Source: Dichloromethanomonas sp964477085
GTDB taxonomy: Bacteria > Bacillota > Desulfitobacteriia > Desulfitobacteriales > Syntrophobotulaceae
DNA: 19,385 nt
Reading direction: 5' to 3'
NCBI GenBank assembly: GCA_964477085.1
Contig: CAYZDF010000054.1
Coordinates: 1-19,385, forward strand
Numbering within the stretch: the stretch's first letter is position 1; the number at the start of each line of letters is the position of its first letter. A model generated the notes under the pieces. The model did no database searches. It had not been told where the DNA came from and saw nothing but the letters and a program-made list of their open reading frames with translations. Below, one piece after another: positions 14,527 to 19,385 of this stretch. The position numbers and the translations under genes were made by a program.

Positions 14527-14555
14527 TTTATATCAAAAATTAGAAGCACAAGCAA
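14527..14555 (-). promoter_or_regulatory. Sigma-A promoter of cls
   Basis: On the minus strand TTGCTT (14555-14550) and TATAAA (14532-14527) are separated by exactly 17 nt, 39 nt before the cls start codon. Confidence 0.65.
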
Positions 14556-14720
14556 TAATATTTACCACAGTAGAGATATTTATAAAAAGACTCCCTTTAA
14601 AAAGAAAAATTTTTTAAAATAGTTTTGGCCCTTCATAAAATGGCTATTTTTAGGGAATGGTTTATATAGAGAGATTATTAAGGGTTTCAATCATTGCGGA
14701 ATCAGAGGTCTGAGAATATC

Positions 14721-15428
14721 ATGAAGTTTTTGGCTTTACTTATTGCCTTGTTGGCTTGGCTCTTTTTGGTATCCCTGCTTAAAATCCAGCTTAATTTTTC
14801 CTATTGTTATCAGAATCTATCTAGTCATGTCGTTTTGGATGTGAAGATCCTTTTCTCCACTCTAAAAATAGAATTGAACCTACCGAAAAGTATGTATTTT
14901 TCGGGGATAGAAAGCTTCATAACTAATGTACTGGAGACCGGGGCTGAAGACGAATGTAAAGATAAGCCAAAACCCAAACCACAGAAAACCAACAAAAACC
15001 GTTATCGGTACTTGAAACATTTGACGGGAGAGATATGGCGTCATTATGTTTCCTCTTTTTCCAGAGTATTATGGATTAAAAGAAAACTTACAGCTTTGAG
15101 CAAATCCTTCTATAAAAAAATCAATGTCTATTCACTGCGGGCTGCCGTACAGATAGGTGGTAGGGATGCAGCAGAAACAGGGTTGCTTGTAGGAGTTTTT
15201 TGGGCTTTTTTTGGACAAATGACTGCCAGACTCTACCGTTGGATGAATGTCAAAAAACACGATATTCGCTACAACGTTATTCCACGTTTTGATGATGAAT
15301 TATTTTTATGTCGGCTCCACTGCATATTAAGCTTGAAAATAAGCCATATTATTTTTACAGGTTATAAATTCCTATTATTGATTTTTAAAAACAGGAGGAT
15401 AAGGAATTATGGAAGAGCACCCAATTGA
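14721..15428 (+). CDS. ytfI: DUF2953 protein, YtfI-like
   Basis: A 235-residue protein with one N-terminal transmembrane helix (MKFLALLIALLAWLFLVSLL), then a beta-rich region (LDVKILFSTLKIELNL), a basic linker (KDKPKPKPQKTNKNR) and a C-terminal part with AAVQIGGRDAAETGLLVGVFW, the conserved DUF2953 core. In B. subtilis the equivalent gene stands directly before ytfJ; the role is unknown but the pairing suggests sporulation. I start at ATG 14721 because it opens on the helix and has AGAGGT 11 nt upstream; a TTG at 14694 is an alternative. Its last 20 nt overlap the ytfJ start, so the two are translationally linked. The 14488-14720 gap before it is AT-rich, with weak A/T-palindromes but no promoter I could assign for this gene. 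Confidence 0.78.
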   Translation: MKFLALLIALLAWLFLVSLLKIQLNFSYCYQNLSSHVVLDVKILFSTLKIELNLPKSMYFSGIESFITNVLETGAEDECKDKPKPKPQKTNKNRYRYLKHLTGEIWRHYVSSFSRVLWIKRKLTALSKSFYKKINVYSLRAAVQIGGRDAAETGLLVGVFWAFFGQMTARLYRWMNVKKHDIRYNVIPRFDDELFLCRLHCILSLKISHIIFTGYKFLLLIFKNRRIRNYGRAPN

Positions 15429-15837
15429 AACGTTAATGAAAACAGCGATGGATAGTATTCAGAAAATGATAAATGTTAATACCGTTATAGGAGATCCGGT
15501 GGAAACTCCTGCCGGCTCAGTTATAGTACCCGTTTCCAGAGTCTCATGCGGATTTGCAGCTGGTGGAAGCGAATTCCTGCCGATGGAAGGGGAGGAAGGA
15601 GAGGACAAAGAGGAAGGAAAGAAGATGCCATTCGGAGGAGGCAGCGGTGGCGGTGTGTCTGTAAAACCGGTAGGCTTCCTCGTCGTCAGTCAGGACCAAA
15701 TAAGGCTTCTCCCGGTGGAAGGTAATATGTTAGCTGATAGACTCATCGATGAAATGCCCAATCTTATGGATAAGTTTTCTCACATGATAAACAAAAGACG
15801 GCCTCACCGTGAGATGGGCTATGATGAACGCTGCTAA
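15409..15837 (+). CDS. ytfJ: Sporulation protein YtfJ/GerW family
   Basis: A 142-residue protein of the GerW family, in B. subtilis a forespore-made protein needed for efficient spore germination. Features: EHPIETLMKTAMDSIQKMINVNTVIGDP at the start (seen as IETLMKT and NTVIGDPV), TPAGSVIVPVSRVSCGFAAGG, an acidic stretch (EGEEGEDKEEGK), a glycine patch GGGSGGG, and VKPVGFLVV, all typical. AGGAGG lies at 15393-15398, 10 nt before the ATG, which is inside ytfI. It ends before a 180-nt gap holding a hairpin and a sigma-E-like promoter. Presence of this gene supports an endospore former. Confidence 0.93.
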   Translation: MEEHPIETLMKTAMDSIQKMINVNTVIGDPVETPAGSVIVPVSRVSCGFAAGGSEFLPMEGEEGEDKEEGKKMPFGGGSGGGVSVKPVGFLVVSQDQIRLLPVEGNMLADRLIDEMPNLMDKFSHMINKRRPHREMGYDERC

Positions 15838-15872
15838 AGCTTAATTGTTCATTATTGGCATAAAGATTTAAT

Positions 15873-15899
15873 AATAACCTAGTATTGGTTATTCTAGGT
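15873..15899 (+). other. Two overlapping, mutually exclusive hairpins after ytfJ
   Basis: AATAACC (15873-15879) can pair with GGTTATT (15887-15893), 7 bp with a 7-nt loop. ACCTAG (15877-15882) can instead pair with CTAGGT (15894-15899), 6 bp with an 11-nt loop. They share bases, so only one can form. No T-run follows directly, so it is not a typical terminator; it may be a weak transcript end for ytfJ. Confidence 0.35.
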
Positions 15900-15969
15900 A
15901 ATTCAATTGAGTTGGTTTTGATTCTGTTGAAGACTTCTTCTTAAATAGTTCTTTTATTAAATAGGTTTC

Positions 15970-15998
15970 TTCTATTCCCTCTGCAGTATACATACATT
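15970..15998 (+). promoter_or_regulatory. Sigma-E-like sporulation promoter before spmA
   Basis: CATACATT (15991-15998) is a perfect match to the sigma-E -10 consensus CATACAhT. TTCTATT (15970-15976) matches 5 of 7 positions of the -35 consensus KMATATT, with the expected 14-nt spacer. The dacB-spmA-spmB operon of B. subtilis is mother-cell, sigma-E controlled, which fits. The predicted leader is very short, about 14 nt, with the ribosome site at its start. Confidence 0.5.
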
Positions 15999-16017
15999 TA
16001 GGCAGGGGGATTTTGCT

Positions 16018-16599
16018 ATGGTGAATTTGATTTGGCTTATCATGCTGCTCGTTGGAATTATAATTTCAGCCATAACGGGCAATATTGATCAAGTAACCCA
16101 ATCAGCTTTAAAGGCAGCCGAACTGGGGATAGAGGTTGCAATCCAACTCATGGGTGTAATGAGTCTGTGGCTCGGCATTATGCGTTTAGCTGAGAAAGCA
16201 GGACTGATTCAGATGTTAGCCAAGCTCTTTTCCCCTGCCATTCGCTTATTATTTCCTACCCTAAAACCAAACAGTCCTGCTTTCGGTCCAATTATCATGA
16301 ATCTCTGTGCAAATATTTTGGGACTTGGCAATGCAGCCACACCATTTGGGTTAAAGGCTATGCAGGAATTACAAAAAGAAAACCATCACCCTGATACGGC
16401 AAGTCCTGCTATGATCACTTTCCTTGCTCTGAATACTTCTTGTATTACCATCATTCCTGCTTCAATAATCGGTGTCAGGATGAAAACAGGCTCCGCTAAT
16501 CCGACAGAAATTATTGGCACAACGATATTTGCTACAGCATGTGCCATGTCAACCGCCATTATTGTTGATTACATTTTCCGAAAGAGGAATCGAGTATGA
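16018..16599 (+). CDS. spmA: Spore maturation protein A
   Basis: A 193-residue membrane protein of the nucleoside-recognition/Gate family. SpmA and SpmB are needed for full spore core dehydration and heat resistance. The sequence has several hydrophobic helices and the conserved segments GVMSLWLGIMRLAEKAGL, LFP..KPNSPA, and LGLGNAATPFGLKAMQEL, with NTSCITIIPASIIG later. ATG 16018 follows a GGGGGA site at 16005-16010. The start of spmB overlaps its stop in an ATGA arrangement (16596-16599), indicating a two-protein complex made from one message. In B. subtilis dacB precedes spmA; here it does not. Confidence 0.95.
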   Translation: MVNLIWLIMLLVGIIISAITGNIDQVTQSALKAAELGIEVAIQLMGVMSLWLGIMRLAEKAGLIQMLAKLFSPAIRLLFPTLKPNSPAFGPIIMNLCANILGLGNAATPFGLKAMQELQKENHHPDTASPAMITFLALNTSCITIIPASIIGVRMKTGSANPTEIIGTTIFATACAMSTAIIVDYIFRKRNRV

Positions 16600-17135
16600 A
16601 TTTCATAACTGAGGTTACCAGGTGGGCGATTCCATTTCTTCTGTTTGTTATTCCCCTTTATGCCTATTTTCGAAAAGTTCCTGTCTATGAATCATTTGTC
16701 GAAGGAGCAGAAGATGGTTTCAAGACAGCTGTGCGCATTATTCCGTTCCTGATTGGAATGCTTGTTTCTATCAGGATTTTTATTGATTCAGGTGCATTGG
16801 AGATATTAGCGAATGTTGTCAACCCCTTTTTTCTAAAAATGGGTTGGAATCCTGATCTTCTGGGGATAATTCCCTTAGCCATTATGCGGCCATTAAGCGG
16901 TTCGGGATCACTTGGCGTCGCAACCCAGCTTATCCATCAATATGGGCCTGATTCCTTTATCGGTAGACTGGCCTCGACTCTTCAAGGTAGTACGGATACC
17001 ACGTTTTTTGTTCTTGCTGTCTATTTTGGTTCTATCGGAATCAAAAAGCACCGGTATGCTCTCAAAGTGGGGTTATTAGCTGATCTAATGGGCCTTATCG
17101 CTTCCATCTGGATTGTAAGTAAAGTTTTTGGTTAG
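16596..17135 (+). CDS. spmB: Spore maturation protein B
   Basis: A 179-residue membrane protein of the same Gate-type family as SpmA, acting in the developing spore's membrane system. Conserved segments visible are VPVYESFVEGAEDGFKTAVRIIPFLIGMLV (seen as YESFVEGA and IIPFLIGML), RPLSGSGSLG near residue 97, and QGSTDTTFFVLAVYFGSIG near 127-145. Translation starts inside the spmA stop region (ATGA). It ends 101 nt before the rluB start codon, and a separate sigma-A promoter lies in between, so rluB can be expressed in growth independently. Confidence 0.95.
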   Translation: MNFITEVTRWAIPFLLFVIPLYAYFRKVPVYESFVEGAEDGFKTAVRIIPFLIGMLVSIRIFIDSGALEILANVVNPFFLKMGWNPDLLGIIPLAIMRPLSGSGSLGVATQLIHQYGPDSFIGRLASTLQGSTDTTFFVLAVYFGSIGIKKHRYALKVGLLADLMGLIASIWIVSKVFG

Positions 17136-17183
17136 AAAATTGCATCAGCCCAGCGTGTTCTGCTAGAATGGGTATAGAAATAT

Positions 17184-17211
17184 TTGGCTAAAGTATCATC
17201 GATAGTATAAT
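17184..17211 (+). promoter_or_regulatory. Sigma-A promoter of rluB
   Basis: TTGGCT (17184-17189) and a perfect TATAAT (17206-17211) are separated by 16 nt. The box ends 25 nt before the preferred start at 17237. Confidence 0.65.
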
Positions 17212-17236
17212 AGTAAATTCTATGGTGGATATCATC

Positions 17237-18010
17237 ATGACGGATAAGGGAAAACAATCAGAGCGTTTACAAAAAGTTATGGCGCGATTGGGCATAGCTT
17301 CACGTCGTCATGCTGAAAACCTAATCAGTCTGGGACAAGTCAAGGTCAATGGTACTATTGTAAGGGAACCGGGACTCAAAGTAACAGATCAAGACCTTAT
17401 TGAGGTAGAAGGTGTTCAGCATGCAGCTTCTACCTTGAAGAAAAAGGACTTTATCTATATTCTGTTGAATAAGCCTGAAGGAGTTATCAGCAGTGTGAAC
17501 GATCCCCGACAGCGGAAAACAGTTATCGATATCATTAAAAAAGATATTCCAGAAAGGATATATCCTGTGGGTAGACTTGATTATGACACATCGGGTTTAC
17601 TGCTTCTGACAAATGATGGGGAATTAACGTTCCGTCTGACACACCCCAGCTATGGTGTCGAAAAGACGTATCTGGTAGGTTTAAAAGGCGAGATATCTTC
17701 CCAAGCGTTTAAAACACTGGAAGAGGGGGTTCTCTTAGAGGACGGACTTACTTCACCTTCAAAAATAAAAAGTGTCCGTAAGAATAAAAAAGGAAATAAC
17801 TTGATTTTTGTAGAAATATCTATTCATGAAGGTAAGAACAGGCAAGTCAGAAGGATGTTTGAAAAGGTAGGTTGCCCTATTTCTAGTCTAAAAAGAATCG
17901 CTTTCGGCCCAATTCAACTAGATGAAAAGATAAAAACCGGCGAGTATAGACATCTTATACCATCTGAAGTTGCTATGCTAAAGGAAGAAGTAGGGCTGAA
18001 TGTCAACTGA
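17237..18010 (+). CDS. rluB: 23S rRNA pseudouridine synthase, RluB/RsuA family
   Basis: Isomerises a specific uridine in large-subunit rRNA (U2605 in E. coli RluB). The 257-residue protein has an N-terminal S4 RNA-binding domain (SERLQKVMARLGIASRRHAE, about residues 8-27, then GQVKVNG). The catalytic domain has the motif GRLDYDTSGLLLLTNDG, in which D115 is the nucleophilic aspartate, and GKNRQVRRM near 195. I prefer ATG 17237 over 17222 because GGTGGAT (17224-17230) then acts as ribosome site with 6-nt spacing, and the upstream promoter leaves too little leader for the earlier start. The spmA-spmB-rluB order is the same as in B. subtilis. Confidence 0.93.
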   Translation: MTDKGKQSERLQKVMARLGIASRRHAENLISLGQVKVNGTIVREPGLKVTDQDLIEVEGVQHAASTLKKKDFIYILLNKPEGVISSVNDPRQRKTVIDIIKKDIPERIYPVGRLDYDTSGLLLLTNDGELTFRLTHPSYGVEKTYLVGLKGEISSQAFKTLEEGVLLEDGLTSPSKIKSVRKNKKGNNLIFVEISIHEGKNRQVRRMFEKVGCPISSLKRIAFGPIQLDEKIKTGEYRHLIPSEVAMLKEEVGLNVN

Positions 18011-18023
18011 ATGGGGATGAACG

Positions 18024-18488
18024 TTGTTGATTAAGGTAAGGATAAATGATGAGACTGTTTCATGGAAACTGAAATTTCGAATACGCTTAGATTTTCGAGC
18101 GGAGGAAAAAAGCGGTCGTTTCTTCTTCGGTGGTAAAACAAGTGAAGCTATGGCAGAAGCTGTCAGGGAACAGCAGATGGCTCTTTTGAAGAATGTACCG
18201 CTTCAGGGTATAACCTTCGATGATTTTGATGCCAGTATGGACATATATTTAGTCAATGAGGGGGATCACCGCCGAAAACAGGAAGCTGCCTATGCTCCTT
18301 TATTGGTGACCTGTAAAGCGGACAATATAGAAGACGTATTTCCATTGTTGCTTCGACCAGAATTCAAGAAGATCGAAGTGCTCGGACCGGATAGTATCAA
18401 TATTGAGAGATTAGAGTTAGAAAGGTTATTATACTCTATTTTCAAAAGTTTTGAGAATGAAGTCAGTAATACAGAGCATAAATACTAA
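18024..18488 (+). CDS. Uncharacterised 154-residue soluble protein
   Basis: I do not recognise this protein. It starts with TTG 18024, helped by GGGGAT at 18013-18018 (a second TTG follows at 18027), just 13 nt after the rluB stop, so it is likely in the same transcript. The sequence is hydrophilic, has no signal peptide or membrane helix, and is alpha/beta in appearance: an opening strand (IKVRIND, then KFRIRLDFR), a helix (SEAMAEAVREQQMALLKNV), DDFDASMDIYLVN, and ADNIEDVFPLLLRPEFKKIEVL, then a charged helix (IERLELERLLYSIFKSFENEV). It has no cysteine-rich or obvious catalytic motif. The region 18489-18574 after it is AT-rich, with only a weak promoter candidate (TTGATA, 18497-18502). Confidence 0.75.
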   Translation: MLIKVRINDETVSWKLKFRIRLDFRAEEKSGRFFFGGKTSEAMAEAVREQQMALLKNVPLQGITFDDFDASMDIYLVNEGDHRRKQEAAYAPLLVTCKADNIEDVFPLLLRPEFKKIEVLGPDSINIERLELERLLYSIFKSFENEVSNTEHKY

Positions 18489-18574
18489 CCAAGTTATTGA
18501 TAACTGATGGAACCAAGGAAGTATATTTAATTTTATTATAAGATTTAAAAAGTATTGATTTGGGTGGTGGAAAC

Positions 18575-19279
18575 ATGAAATTAAAACCTGTTAAAACGAG
18601 AAGAATCTACGAAGAGATCGTAGAACAAATAAGACTTTTGGTTTCGGAAGGGCACGTCAAAGCAGGTGATAGACTCCCATCAGAACGGGACCTCGCTGAA
18701 AGGCTGCAAGTGAGCAGAGCTTCCGTCAGAGAAGCACTCAGTGCCTTAGAAATGATGGGATTACTGGAAATCAGAAGTGGTGAGGGTACATATATTAAAC
18801 AGGTAAACATCGATTCTGTAGTTGCACCTTTGGCGTGGGTCTTGTCCATGGAGAAAGATACCGTTCTTGAATTGCTAGAAGTAAGAAAAATCCTGGAAAC
18901 CCAGGCTGCCGTTCTCGCGGCAGAAAGAGCTGAATTCGAAGAGCTAGCCGAGATGCGTGATGCTTTGGAAGAGATGAAGATGGACTTGCAGTCCGAACGT
19001 CTGGGAGATGCTTCAGATCATAGCTTTCATTACGCTATTGCGCGCGGAACAAGAAATAAGATCCTTATCCGCCTTATGAATGCCATATCTGATACCATGC
19101 ATCAAACATTAAAGGCCAGCAGGATTAAGCTTTACGAGAGTGAAGGTATACCGGAGAGGTTACTTAGGGAACATCAAGACATATATTCTGCGATAGAAGC
19201 TAAAGCTCCTAAAGAAGCACGTAAGCTAATGCTGCAACACTTAGAAGGAGTTGAAAAGGAGTATCTGAAAGATTTGTAG
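18575..19279 (+). CDS. GntR-family regulator, FadR subfamily (FCD domain)
   Basis: A 234-residue ligand-responsive repressor. The N-terminal winged helix (about residues 8-75) has the family marks IYEEIVEQIRLLV, GDRLPSERDLAERLQVSRASVREAL and the wing GEGTYI. The C-terminal FCD domain carries the four expected metal ligands D148, H152, H200 and H222 (DHSFH, EHQDI, QHLEG), so it probably binds a carboxylic acid through Zn or Ni, as in LldR/TM0439-type proteins that sense lactate or similar acids. ATG 18575 is chosen because GGTGGTGG precedes it by 4 nt; a TTG at 18560 is a longer option. The target operon is likely downstream, beyond the window; the remaining 106 nt contain no gene. Confidence 0.92.
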   Translation: MKLKPVKTRRIYEEIVEQIRLLVSEGHVKAGDRLPSERDLAERLQVSRASVREALSALEMMGLLEIRSGEGTYIKQVNIDSVVAPLAWVLSMEKDTVLELLEVRKILETQAAVLAAERAEFEELAEMRDALEEMKMDLQSERLGDASDHSFHYAIARGTRNKILIRLMNAISDTMHQTLKASRIKLYESEGIPERLLREHQDIYSAIEAKAPKEARKLMLQHLEGVEKEYLKDL

Positions 19280-19385
19280 GATAAAACAATAATTCTCAAA
19301 CCAAAAGGCTTGAAATACAATTTAAAATGGATAACTCAACTTTCCCAACATTAAATAATGGTTAAAGCCATGATTCTTCTGACAC

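Noticed and set aside
14594..14616. A/T-only inverted repeat (TTTAAAAA and TTTTTAAA) upstream of ytfI
   Set aside because: It is made of A and T runs in an AT-rich gap and is expected by chance; no terminator or operator role is visible.
14625..14650. A TGGCCC...TGGCTA pattern resembling a sigma-54 promoter before ytfI
   Set aside because: The -12 element lacks TTGC and the spacing is wrong for the -24/-12 form.

Overview
The window looks like chromosomal DNA from an anaerobic, endospore-forming, low-to-moderate-GC Firmicute. The Desulfosporosinus/Desulfitobacterium/Dehalobacter group (Peptococcaceae in the older sense) is the best guess. Reasons: sporulation genes (DUF2953/ytfI, ytfJ/gerW, spmA, spmB) followed by an rluB-type pseudouridine synthase, strong AGGAGG-type ribosome sites, sigma-A-like promoters, and what appears to be a UGA-encoded selenoprotein. 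The genus is an inference from gene content; no search was run.

Layout. 1-582: end of a thiamine-thiazole block (thiE 3' end, thiS) closed by a bidirectional terminator. 626-975, minus strand: a gene with an in-frame UGA codon, a SECIS-like hairpin, its own promoter and an inverted-repeat operator. It lies between thiS and thiF, and in most annotations it would appear only as an empty ~500-bp gap. 1061-1804: thiF/moeB-type E1-like enzyme. 1801-3342 (minus): FAD oxidoreductase fused to a Rieske domain. 3449-3874: C-terminal half of a DegV-like protein. 4007-5677: Na/Pi cotransporter with PhoU tail.

5820-10913: a possible four-gene unit made of a 26-residue membrane peptide, a secreted and C-terminally anchored protein with FG-GAP/PQQ-propeller-like repeats (1023 aa), an ABC ATPase lacking the usual catalytic Glu and switch His, and an ABC-2 permease. 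The last three are tightly coupled (8-nt overlap, then a 3-nt gap). 11058-12920: HD-domain protein, Fur-family regulator and YbaK-type Cys-tRNA deacylase, the last with a PerR/Fur-like box in its promoter region. 13030-14487 (minus): cardiolipin synthase, sharing a long terminator hairpin with ybaK.

14721-18488: ytfI-ytfJ, then spmA-spmB behind a sigma-E-like promoter, rluB, and a 154-aa protein I do not recognise. 18575-19279: FadR-subfamily GntR regulator with a complete FCD metal-ligand set. In 19280-19385 I see no gene, terminator or repeat. No rRNA, tRNA, CRISPR array, insertion sequence or phage gene was seen.

The two most notable items are the hidden selenoprotein locus and the propeller/ABC unit with its degenerate ATPase.
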